NCBI RefSeq assembly: GCF_000381985.1 | Contig: NZ_KB907342.1 | Coordinates: 186,001-250,000, forward strand | Reading direction: 5' to 3' | Length of the DNA: 64,000 nucleotides | Origin: Novispirillum itersonii subsp. itersonii ATCC 12639 | GTDB taxonomy: Bacteria; Pseudomonadota; Alphaproteobacteria; Rhodospirillales; Rhodospirillaceae | Part shown: positions 36,630-44,697 of the stretch, piece by piece | Layout of the letters: each line of letters starts with the position of its first letter | Numbering within the stretch: position 1 is the first letter of the stretch | Made by a program: the position numbers and the translations under genes | Notes under the pieces: model-generated | The model's input: the letters and a program-made list of their open reading frames with translations, nothing else | Database searches by the model: none | What the model was told of the DNA's origin: nothing

Positions 36630-36708
36630 TTCAAGAGGATATCGGGACGGGGCCCGCCATGTTTCCCGGATTAAAAAATCTGAGAAGCGGGAAGAAAATA
36701 TGTTGACC

Positions 36709-36734
36709 ATAAATCTATAAAGAAATAGGTTTTT
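36709..36734. promoter_or_regulatory. Putative sulfur-regulon operator, peptide-transporter copy
   Basis: Arms ATAAATCTAT (36709-36718) and ATAGGTTTTT (36725-36734), eight of ten symmetrical, around six bases. The left arm is identical to the perfect copy upstream of aapJ. Confidence 0.7.
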
Positions 36735-36775
36735 AGAGATGGGGAACGGGAGATGCCGTTTCCTTCCCTGATTTC

Positions 36776-36810
36776 CCGGCCTGAGAGCCGGATGAGTCCG
36801 CACCGTTTCC
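36776..36810 (+). promoter_or_regulatory. Leader element shared with the aapJ leader
   Basis: A hairpin CCGGC/GCCGG abuts an ATG (36792) and is followed by GCACCGTTTCC (36800-36810), which matches GCGCCGTTTCC in the aapJ leader in the same frame. The hairpin starts 42 bases after the operator, against 40 in the aapJ leader. The frame from this ATG runs into the downstream gene. Function unknown; a leader peptide or a conserved transcript 5' end is possible. Confidence 0.38.
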
Positions 36811-36913
36811 GCTTTTTTGATCCGCTATCAGGCCGTGTCGCCCCGTGTTCCGGGGTCTGGCTGAGGCAGAGCCTTGCCGGAACGGATGCTGATGATCCTG
36901 AAAGGATAAGCCA

Positions 36914-38542
36914 ATGGCCCCGACCGTGTTCCGTGCCCGCCTTCTTGCCGCCTCTCTCCTGTCAGGGGTGATCAGCCTGTCGGCTGCCGCTGCTGCCGCA
37001 ACCGTGAACGGGGGCACCCTGATCTATCTTGAGCAGCAGGGGCACACCGCGCTGTATCCCCCGGCAGGCGGATTTTATCCGAACGGCGGCATCCTGAATC
37101 AGATCACCGACAAGCTGACCTATCAGAACCCGAAAACGCTGGAGATTGAGCCGTGGATCGCCGAGTCGTGGACCGTCAACGCCGATAAGACCGAATACAC
37201 GTTTAAAATCCGCAAGGGGGTGACTTTCTCTGACGGTACGCCGCTGGATGCGGCGGCGGTGGCGAAGAATTACGACACCTTCGGGCTGGGCAACAAAGAT
37301 CTGAGGCTGCCGGTGTCAGAGGTGATCAACAACTATGACCGCAGCGAGGTTATTGATCCCTACACCGTAAAATTCTTCTTCAAAAAGCCATCTCCGGGAT
37401 TTTTGCAGGGCACATCGGTGATCGGTTCCGGTCTGGTGTCGCTATCGACCCTGTCCCGCAAACTTGATGAACTCGGGGATGCCACCAAGATTATCGGCTC
37501 CGGTCCGTTCGTGGTGACGAACGAAGTGCTGGGGAAGGAAATCACGTTTAAAGCCCGCAAGGATTATGCCTGGGGACCGGCAAAGCTGGAGCATCAGGGG
37601 CCGCCGCATCTGGACGGCATCCGCCTGCTGGTGGTGTCGGAAGACAGCGTCCGGATCGGGGCGCTGACCGCCGGGCAGGGCGATGTGATCCGTCAGGTGC
37701 AGGCCTATGACGAAAAACAGGTTCTGAGTCAGGGCTATACTATTTATGCCCCGCCGACGCGGGGGGTGAACAACTCTGTGGTCTTCCGTCCTGATAATCC
37801 GCTGGTGGCGGATGTGCGGGTCCGTCAGGCCCTGTTGAAAGCCACTGACAGCGCCGAAGTGGTCAGGACCCTGTTCTCGAAGAATTATCCGCAGGCGACT
37901 TCGGTTCTTGCCTCCACAGCGCTGGGGTACACCAATCTGGCCCCGAAGCTGGCGTTTGACCCTGCGGCGGCGGCATCGCTGCTCGATCAGGCGGGATGGG
38001 TCCCCGGTCCCGGCGGTCTGCGCCAGAAAGACGGTAAGGATCTGGTCCTGACCGCTTACGAGTCGCTGCCCCAGCCGCAGAATAAGGCAACCCTGCAACT
38101 TCTGGCGCAGCAGTGGGCAAAAGTCGGCGTCAGGCTGACGGTTCTGTCCGGTGATTCCGGCAGCCGGGTTGCCGATGATCTTGACCCGCTGAAAACGCCG
38201 GTCTCCCCGGCGATGGTTGGCCGTGCCGACCCGGACGTGATCAAAAGCCAGTATCACCCGTTGAACCGTGACGTCCTGCGCCAGAAAGGCGGGCCGGGCA
38301 AGGTGCAGTCTTTCGTCGATGACCACCTCAACCGCCTGCTGGAGGCGCTGGCCTCGGAAACCGATGACGCCAGACGTCTGGCGCTTGCCGGAGAGGTCCA
38401 GACCTATGTGGTCGACCAGGCCTACGCCATTCCGCTGTTTGAGGAGCCGCAGGCCTTTGCGGCTGCCCCATATGTGAAAGACCTGTCTTTCGAAGCGGTG
38501 GGCCGCCCCAGTTTCTACGCCGTCTGGCTGGATAAGAAATGA
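36914..38542 (+). CDS. ABC transporter substrate-binding protein, KPN_01854-like family
   Basis: The 542-residue precursor has a signal peptide (about 1-29) and the fold of dipeptide/nickel-type (cluster C) binding proteins: GGTLIYLEQQGHTALYPPAGGFYPNGGIL, then LEIEPWIAESWTVNADKTEYTFKIRKGVTFSDGTPLDA. I recognise it as close to the KPN_01854 family (TIGR04028 from memory), always found with the flavin monooxygenase and CMD proteins encoded downstream. The ligand is unknown. AAAGGA lies just before ATG 36914. Confidence 0.85.
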   Translation: MAPTVFRARLLAASLLSGVISLSAAAAAATVNGGTLIYLEQQGHTALYPPAGGFYPNGGILNQITDKLTYQNPKTLEIEPWIAESWTVNADKTEYTFKIRKGVTFSDGTPLDAAAVAKNYDTFGLGNKDLRLPVSEVINNYDRSEVIDPYTVKFFFKKPSPGFLQGTSVIGSGLVSLSTLSRKLDELGDATKIIGSGPFVVTNEVLGKEITFKARKDYAWGPAKLEHQGPPHLDGIRLLVVSEDSVRIGALTAGQGDVIRQVQAYDEKQVLSQGYTIYAPPTRGVNNSVVFRPDNPLVADVRVRQALLKATDSAEVVRTLFSKNYPQATSVLASTALGYTNLAPKLAFDPAAAASLLDQAGWVPGPGGLRQKDGKDLVLTAYESLPQPQNKATLQLLAQQWAKVGVRLTVLSGDSGSRVADDLDPLKTPVSPAMVGRADPDVIKSQYHPLNRDVLRQKGGPGKVQSFVDDHLNRLLEALASETDDARRLALAGEVQTYVVDQAYAIPLFEEPQAFAAAPYVKDLSFEAVGRPSFYAVWLDKK

Positions 38543-38581
38543 CCGTGCCATCCGGCTGATGTCTGACAGGAGGCTGTTGCG

Positions 38582-39541
38582 ATGACCCGGTTTCTGCTGC
38601 GCCGTTCCGGGCAGGCCCTTGTGGTGCTGTGGGCGGCCTTCACCCTCACCTTCCTGCTGTTGCAGGCCCTGCCAGGGGATGCGGTCCTGATCCGCTTCCA
38701 AAGCCCGGAACTGGGGCTGAGCCCCGATCAGATTGCCGAGCTGCGGACCCTGTACGGGGCCGATACCCCGCTGTGGCAGCAGTACCGGGCGACCCTGTCA
38801 GGGTTTCTGACCGGCAATTTCGGGTATTCCCTGCACCGGGGGGTTCCGGTGGCGGACAGTCTGGCACAGGCGTTGCCGGTAACCGCCGGGCTGACGGTGC
38901 TGGCGATGGTAGCGGCAGCGGGTCTGGCCCTGCTGCTGGCGGCTGTCAGCGCCCTGACGCCGCTGCGGTGGCTGCGGTCTGCCCTGCTGTCGGTGCCGTC
39001 GCTGTTTATCTCCGTCCCGGTGTTCTGGCTGGGGATTGCTCTGATCCAGATCTTTTCCTTTCGCCTCAAGCTGATTCCGGTGATCGGGGCCGGACCGTGG
39101 GAAAGCCTGATCCTGCCGGTGGCGACTCTGGCGGTCCCGATTTCGGCTCCGCTGGCACAGGTGCTGATCCGCAGTCTTGATGCGGTCCAGACCCAGCCGT
39201 TTGTTGCGGTTGCCCGGGCCAAGGGCGCATCGCAGCGGGCCGTGCTGTGGCGGCATGTGCTGCGCAATGCGGTGCCGCCGGTGCTGGCCCTTGGCGGGGT
39301 GCTGTCCGGCGAGCTTCTGGCCGGGGCGGTGGTGACGGAAACCGTCTTTGGTCTGAACGGCCTTGGCCGTCTGACCGAACAGGCCGTCAACTTTCAGGAT
39401 GCGGCGGTGTTGCAGGCGGTGGTGGTGCTGGCGGCTGCCGGGTTTGTCGCCGTTAACCTGCTGGTCGATCTGATCACCCCGCTGCTTGATCCCCGTCTTG
39501 CCCATCATCGTTCCCCCCTTTCTGCAGGAGGTCCGGCATGA
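38582..39541 (+). CDS. Peptide-type ABC transporter permease (DppB-like)
   Basis: The 319-residue permease has six helices, the N-terminal motif RRSGQALVVLWAAFTLTFLLLQALPGDAV of DppB-type permeases and the EAA loop (VAVARAKGASQRAVLWRHVLRNAVPPVL). It starts 39 bases after the binding-protein gene and its stop overlaps the next start (ATGA). Confidence 0.92.
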   Translation: MTRFLLRRSGQALVVLWAAFTLTFLLLQALPGDAVLIRFQSPELGLSPDQIAELRTLYGADTPLWQQYRATLSGFLTGNFGYSLHRGVPVADSLAQALPVTAGLTVLAMVAAAGLALLLAAVSALTPLRWLRSALLSVPSLFISVPVFWLGIALIQIFSFRLKLIPVIGAGPWESLILPVATLAVPISAPLAQVLIRSLDAVQTQPFVAVARAKGASQRAVLWRHVLRNAVPPVLALGGVLSGELLAGAVVTETVFGLNGLGRLTEQAVNFQDAAVLQAVVVLAAAGFVAVNLLVDLITPLLDPRLAHHRSPLSAGGPA

Positions 39542-42189
39542 CCACCGTTCCGACACAGGATCTGTCTGCCCGCGGCTGGTTGCCGGGACAGACCCCGAGC
39601 AACAGTTTCTCTGCTCTCGATTTTGCCGTTCCGTCCGATTTTGCATCCTGTGGCCCGGTGGCGGCGGTTGATCCGGCGGTGCCGTTGTCGGCGGTGCTGC
39701 ACCGGCAGGGTCGGGCGCTGTGGGCAGGGGCCCGGCGGCGGGTGCCGGCCCGGGTGTCGCCGGGGCTGGTGCTGGCGTGGGCGGTGATCGGTCTGGCCGT
39801 GGCGTGGGCTGCGGTGCCCGGTCTGTTCACGCAGTACAGTGCTGTCTCCGGCGAGGCGGCGGAAGCCCGCCTGCCACCGTCAGCGGCCCATTGGCTGGGC
39901 ACCGATGAGCTGGGGCGTGATCTTCTGGCCCGGATCATTTATGGCGCAGGAGAGTCCCTGACCGGGGCTGTGGTCGCCGTCGGGGTCGGGCTGGTGCTGG
40001 GCACCCTGACCGGTCTGATCGCCGGGTCTTCGCGCCGCTGGGTCGATGACCTGCTGATGCGGGGGGTGGATGTGCTGCTGTCGGTCCCGGCCCTGCTGGT
40101 GTCGCTGTCGATCATCATTTTGCTGGGGTTTGGCACGGTCAATGCGGCGATTGCCGTGGGGGTCGCCTCGGTGGCGAATTTCGCCCGTCTGGCCCGGGCC
40201 GAGGTGGTGCGGGTCCGTCACAGCGAGTATGTCGAGGCTGCCTTTGGCAGTGGCGGCAGTTTTGTTGCCGTCCTGTGGCGTCATGTTCTGCCCAACTCGC
40301 TGACGGCCGTGCTGGCGGTCTCTGCGGTGCAGTTTGGGTCGGCCATTCTGGCGATTTCCACTCTTGGGTTTCTTGGGTATGGCGCACCGCCCCCGACACC
40401 GGAATGGGGCCTGCTGATTGCGGAAGGCCGCAACTATGTTGCCACCGCGTGGTGGCTGACCACCTTCCCCGGTCTGGCTGTGGTGGCGGTGGTGCTGGCA
40501 GCCAACCGCATCAGTGCGTCCCTGCGGGGGGAGGGGGGGGCGATGAGCGCGGCGCGAGAGTCTGTGGCCCCGCTGCTGTCTGTTGAAACCCTGTCCGTCG
40601 GGTATCAGGATCACCGGGGCATCCTTACACCTGTGGTGCATGGGGTCTCTTTCTCGGTGCAGGCCGGGGAAGTGCTGGCGCTGGTCGGGGAGTCCGGCTC
40701 GGGCAAAAGCACCATCGCCCAGTCGGTGATTGGTCTGTTGCCGCAGGCCGGGCGGATCACCGCCGGATCCATCCGCCTGAATGGTACCGATATTGTCGGA
40801 TGGCCGCCGTCGCGGCTGGATCCTCTGCGCGGTGCGGTCATCAGTCTGGTCCCGCAGGATCTCGGGCAGGCCCTGAACCCGGTGCGGACCATCGGTTCGC
40901 AGATTGCCGAGGTCTTCCATCTGCACGGTTGGCGTGACCGCCGGGCGGTGCGGGATCAGGTTCTGGCGCTGCTGGAGCGGGTCGGGCTGTCCGATCCGGC
41001 CCTGCGGGTGCGGCAGTATCCGCATGAACTGTCCGGCGGAATGCGGCAGCGGGTGTTGATCGCCATGGCGGTGGCCCTGCGCCCGGCCCTGATCATTGCG
41101 GATGAGCCGACCAGCGCGCTGGATGTGACCGTCCAGAAGCGGGTGCTGGATCTGCTGGATGACCTGCGCCGCGAGGCCGGGACCGCCGTTCTGTTCGTGA
41201 CCCACGATCTGGGCATTGCCGCCGACCGCGCCGACCGGGTGGTGGTGTTGCAGGGCGGGCGGATCCAGGAGCAAGGGGCGGTGACGCAGGTTCTGACGGC
41301 CCCGGCCCACCCCTATACCGCACGGCTTCTGGCGGATGCCCCGGCCTTTCATGGGCCCCGCCCGCTTCGGTCCCGGCGGGTATCGGATGAGGATGCGGTG
41401 GTGGTCGACGGGCTGGTGCAGGATTTTCCCCGCCGTTCCGGCTGGACACCGTTTAACCGGACGCCACCGTTCCGCGCCGTTGACGGGGTGTCATTCCGGG
41501 TGGCGCGTGGCACCACCCATGCGCTGGTCGGGGAGTCCGGATCGGGAAAAACCTCCACCATCCGCACCCTGCTGGGCTTTACCCGCCCCACCGCCGGGAC
41601 CGTGCGGGTGAACGGGCTGGATCTGGCAACGCTGCGCCGGGAACAGCGGCCTGCCCTGCGGCGGTCGATTCAGCTGGTTTACCAGAACCCTTATGGGTCT
41701 CTTGATCCCCGCCAGACCATTGCCAGCATCGTCGGCGAGCCGCTGCGGAATTTCGCACCGCTCGGGAAGGCGGACCGTCTGCGGCAGGTCGCCGCCCTGA
41801 TTGAACGGGTCGGTCTGCCGCAGGAGGTGCTGTCCCGTCTGCCGCAGGCGCTTTCCGGCGGGCAGCGTCAGCGGGTGGCGATTGCCCGGGCCCTGATCCT
41901 TCAGCCGCAGGTCGTGGTGCTGGATGAGGCGGTATCGGCGCTGGATGTCACCGTGCAGGCGCAGATTCTGGCGCTGCTGGATGAGCTCCAGCGTGATCTT
42001 GGCCTGACCTACGTCTTCGTCTCCCACGATCTCGCCGTGGTGCGGCAGATCGCTGACACCGTTTCGGTCCTGCAGGGCGGACGGGTGGTGGAGGACGGCC
42101 CGGTCGAGCAGGTCTTCCATACCCCGGTCAGCGCCTGCACCCGTGATCTTCTGGCGGCCATACCGGGGCGGGCCCGGTCTGCGGCCTGA
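39538..42189 (+). CDS. Fused DppC-like permease and double ABC ATPase
   Basis: The 883-residue frame joins a DppC-type permease (1-335; helix 1 near 75-95, LGTDELGRDLLARIIYGA, EAA loop near 235) to two ATP-binding cassettes. Cassette 1 has Walker A GESGSGKST at about 384 and LSGGMRQRV near 500; cassette 2 has GESGSGKTS at about 665 and LSGGQRQRV near 775. Both look catalytically intact. The junction is a G8 tract (40533-40540) followed by ATG 40543 with a strong GGAGG: the ATPase part could start there by itself. One G fewer would end the permease at a TGA overlapping that ATG. Whether the fusion is real is open. Confidence 0.85.
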   Translation: MTTVPTQDLSARGWLPGQTPSNSFSALDFAVPSDFASCGPVAAVDPAVPLSAVLHRQGRALWAGARRRVPARVSPGLVLAWAVIGLAVAWAAVPGLFTQYSAVSGEAAEARLPPSAAHWLGTDELGRDLLARIIYGAGESLTGAVVAVGVGLVLGTLTGLIAGSSRRWVDDLLMRGVDVLLSVPALLVSLSIIILLGFGTVNAAIAVGVASVANFARLARAEVVRVRHSEYVEAAFGSGGSFVAVLWRHVLPNSLTAVLAVSAVQFGSAILAISTLGFLGYGAPPPTPEWGLLIAEGRNYVATAWWLTTFPGLAVVAVVLAANRISASLRGEGGAMSAARESVAPLLSVETLSVGYQDHRGILTPVVHGVSFSVQAGEVLALVGESGSGKSTIAQSVIGLLPQAGRITAGSIRLNGTDIVGWPPSRLDPLRGAVISLVPQDLGQALNPVRTIGSQIAEVFHLHGWRDRRAVRDQVLALLERVGLSDPALRVRQYPHELSGGMRQRVLIAMAVALRPALIIADEPTSALDVTVQKRVLDLLDDLRREAGTAVLFVTHDLGIAADRADRVVVLQGGRIQEQGAVTQVLTAPAHPYTARLLADAPAFHGPRPLRSRRVSDEDAVVVDGLVQDFPRRSGWTPFNRTPPFRAVDGVSFRVARGTTHALVGESGSGKTSTIRTLLGFTRPTAGTVRVNGLDLATLRREQRPALRRSIQLVYQNPYGSLDPRQTIASIVGEPLRNFAPLGKADRLRQVAALIERVGLPQEVLSRLPQALSGGQRQRVAIARALILQPQVVVLDEAVSALDVTVQAQILALLDELQRDLGLTYVFVSHDLAVVRQIADTVSVLQGGRVVEDGPVEQVFHTPVSACTRDLLAAIPGRARSAA

Positions 42190-42237
42190 CCGGTCTGCTG
42201 CTCCTCACTCGAAAAATCATCAAAGAGGGTTTCTGTC

Positions 42238-43302
42238 ATGACTGTCACCGTTCCTCCCTCCGCCCACAGTCCGGTGTCTGCTCCGTCCAGTGACGGTGGC
42301 CGTAAGCGGCTGGGGTTTTTCACCCGCCTGCTTGATGATGCTCCGGCGGGAGACCGTTACCGGCTGGCGGCCGAACAGATTATCCATGCTGAGCGCCATG
42401 GCTTTGACAGCGCATGGGTGGCGCAGCATCACTTCCATGAAGGGGAAGGCGGCCTGCCATCGCCCTTCGCCTTTCTGTCTTACGTGGCTGCCCGCACCAG
42501 CCGGATCCGGCTGGGGACGGGGGTGATCACCCTGCCGATGGAAGATGCGGTGCGGGTGGCAGAGGATGCGGCGGTGACCGATCTGCTGTCGGATGGCCGT
42601 CTGGAGATCGGGCTGGGCACCGGCGGGACTCCGGCCTCCTTTAATGCCTTTGGCTTTACGGCGGAGCAGCGGGGGGATGTTTATGCCCGCCATCTGCAGA
42701 CCCTGCTGTCCGCCTGGCGGGGCGAGGCGCTGGGGCATACTGAAAACCGCCTGTATCCGGCGGCACCGCATCTGCTGCGGCGGTTGTGGCAGGCGACATT
42801 CTCGGTGGCCGGGGGCGAACGGGCCGGTCTGGCCGGAGACGGCCTGATGCTGTCCCGGACCCAACCCCGCCCGAAAGACGACCCGGCGAAGGCGCTGGAT
42901 GCTGTGCAGAACCCGATAGTTGATGCCTATCTGGCGGCCCTGCCCGTCGGGATTGCCCCGCGCATTCTGGCGTCGCGCAGCCTGTTTGTGGCTGATGACC
43001 CGGCAGAAGCCCTGCGTCTGGCTGAAACCGGCCTGCGCCGGGTGGCTGAGGGCTTTGCCCGCAGCGGCCATATCCTGCGCGGCGATACTTTACAGGACCT
43101 GATTGAAACCCTCGACGTCCATGTCGGGACCCCGGATCAGGTGATTGCCAGCCTGTCCCGCGACAGTGTGCTGCCACGGGCCACGGATCTGGTGTTTCAG
43201 GTGCATTCGGTGGATCCGCCGCATCCGCTGATCCTGCGCTCGATCGAGCTGACTGCCACCGCTGTTGCCCCGGCGCTGGGCTGGGTGCAGGCGGCTGCCT
43301 GA
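42238..43302 (+). CDS. FMN-dependent luciferase-like monooxygenase, KPN_01858-like
   Basis: The 354-residue protein has the bacterial-luciferase fold: FAWV-type start (RLGFFTRLLDD), HAERHGFDSAWVAQHHFHEGEGGLPSPFAFLSYVAARTSRIRLGTGVITLP, GRLEIGLGTGG. Relatives use FMNH2 and O2, several of them to cleave C-S bonds (SsuD, MsuD, DszA). I recognise it as the KPN_01858-like family (TIGR04027 from memory). GAGGG upstream of ATG 42238. Clustering with a peptide-type importer behind a sulfur-type operator suggests that it oxidises the imported compound. Confidence 0.86.
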   Translation: MTVTVPPSAHSPVSAPSSDGGRKRLGFFTRLLDDAPAGDRYRLAAEQIIHAERHGFDSAWVAQHHFHEGEGGLPSPFAFLSYVAARTSRIRLGTGVITLPMEDAVRVAEDAAVTDLLSDGRLEIGLGTGGTPASFNAFGFTAEQRGDVYARHLQTLLSAWRGEALGHTENRLYPAAPHLLRRLWQATFSVAGGERAGLAGDGLMLSRTQPRPKDDPAKALDAVQNPIVDAYLAALPVGIAPRILASRSLFVADDPAEALRLAETGLRRVAEGFARSGHILRGDTLQDLIETLDVHVGTPDQVIASLSRDSVLPRATDLVFQVHSVDPPHPLILRSIELTATAVAPALGWVQAAA

Positions 43303-43336
43303 TTCCCCGCCCGTCCTTTTGACAGGAGACCCCACT

Positions 43337-44005
43337 ATGACCCTTGACGTCCTCGACCGCCCCCTGAACCGGGAGGGTGTTGCCGTTAACATTACGGCCC
43401 ACTGGCCCGCCGACTGGATTGACCACCTTGCCGGGATTGAGCCGGGATCACCGCTGGCGGCCCTGCGGGCAGAGCGTGAGGAGGCCCGCCGCAATGCCCA
43501 GCGGAGTGCCGAGGCGCTGTTTCTGCCCGCCGAAGAGACGGTGTTCAGCCGCGCAGAGCGGGCGGCGGTAGGGCTGTTTGTCGCCGGTCTGCACCGTCAG
43601 GCGGCGGCGTTTGCTTTCTACCGGGATCTGCTGATTTCCCAGCCGGGTGGGTTGGAACTGGAAGCGGCGGTGATTGCTGAAAGCCGCCGGGGCCTGACGG
43701 AAGGCCCGTATGGTGCCTATCCCGATGGGCCGCTGAGTGTGGAAAACCGCTCCGGCCCGCTGTATCGGGTGACGCCGGATCTGGTGGCGGTTCTGGGCCC
43801 GCGTCTGGCTGCCGCGCTGTCGCATGCGCACCTTCTGGTTTTCCATCCCCGGGATGCCACGGCAGATCACCTTCAGGCGTTGCTTGATGCCGGGTGGGAT
43901 ACCACCGGTGTGGTGACCCTGTCGCAGCTTGTTGCCTTCCTGACCTTCCAGATCCGTGTGGTCAGCGGCCTGACCGCTCTGAAATATTCTTTGCCGGGAG
44001 TTTGA
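43337..44005 (+). CDS. CMD-domain protein, Avi_7170-like
   Basis: The 222-residue protein belongs to the carboxymuconolactone-decarboxylase/AhpD fold group and resembles the Avi_7170 family (TIGR04029 from memory): AERAAVGLFVAGLHRQAAAFAFYRDLL and LLDAGWDTTGVVTLSQLVAFLTFQIRVVSGL. It lacks a CxxC pair, so it is not itself a thiol peroxidase. AGGAG precedes ATG 43337. It is a constant partner of the next gene. Confidence 0.83.
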   Translation: MTLDVLDRPLNREGVAVNITAHWPADWIDHLAGIEPGSPLAALRAEREEARRNAQRSAEALFLPAEETVFSRAERAAVGLFVAGLHRQAAAFAFYRDLLISQPGGLELEAAVIAESRRGLTEGPYGAYPDGPLSVENRSGPLYRVTPDLVAVLGPRLAAALSHAHLLVFHPRDATADHLQALLDAGWDTTGVVTLSQLVAFLTFQIRVVSGLTALKYSLPGV

Positions 44006-44009
44006 AGCC

Positions 44010-44618
44010 ATGACTGAACAGGTGATCCGTTATCCGGCCCAGCCGGAACCGGCGGTGTTTACGCAGGAGGAGCTGGGCTGGCTGCCGTGGCTCGACCCTC
44101 TGCCGGAAAGTGCGCTGACTGACCGTCATCGCGACGGGCTGGTCGATCCGTCGCGGGCAAAATCCCCTTACTTCATGCTGCTGGTCCGTGACCCCGAGGT
44201 TCTCGAGGCGCGGACGCGGACGGATAAGGATATTTTTTACAATACCCGCAACGGCCTGCTCCGGGCAGAGCGTGAAGTGGCGGCTGCCGCGACATCCCGC
44301 GTCAATGGCTGCATTTTCTGCGCTTCGGTGCATGCCCGGTTTGCCACCGTTCATTCCAAGCGGCGGGACGATGTACAGGCGCTTCTGGATAAGGGGATCA
44401 GTGGGGTTGAAGATCCGCGCTGGGCAGCGGTTGCCCGGGCTTCAGAAGCCCTGACGGAGACACCGGCAGGCTTTGGCACCCGTGATATTCAGGCGCTGGC
44501 CGGGGCGGGGCTGAGCGATCTGGAGATTATCGACGTCATCAACGGGGCTGCCTTCTTCAACTGGGCCAACCGTCTGATGCTGTCTCTGGGGCAGCCGGTG
44601 GAGCAGGCCGCGGCGTGA
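44010..44618 (+). CDS. AhpD-like alkylhydroperoxidase-domain protein, Avi_7169-like
   Basis: The 202-residue protein contains the AhpD redox motif NGCIFCASVHA, with C101, C104 and H108, the arrangement that gives AhpD its peroxidase/disulfide-reductase activity. It matches the Avi_7169 family (TIGR04030 from memory). It starts four bases after the CMD gene, and a strong terminator follows. It may deal with peroxide released by the flavin monooxygenase, or work on the product. Confidence 0.86.
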   Translation: MTEQVIRYPAQPEPAVFTQEELGWLPWLDPLPESALTDRHRDGLVDPSRAKSPYFMLLVRDPEVLEARTRTDKDIFYNTRNGLLRAEREVAAAATSRVNGCIFCASVHARFATVHSKRRDDVQALLDKGISGVEDPRWAAVARASEALTETPAGFGTRDIQALAGAGLSDLEIIDVINGAAFFNWANRLMLSLGQPVEQAAA

Positions 44619-44661
44619 CCGGATCCCGGTTTCTGAGGGTTGCAGGAACCAGATGTGAAAA

Positions 44662-44697
44662 CCCCCCGCCGGTTGCCCGGCGGGGGGTGTTTCTTTT
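44662..44697. terminator. Terminator between the organosulfur cluster and acnB
   Basis: Perfect 11-bp GC stem (44662-44672 with 44677-44687), TTGC loop, followed by TGTTTCTTTT on the plus strand and preceded by GAAAA, so it may serve both convergent units. Confidence 0.85.
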
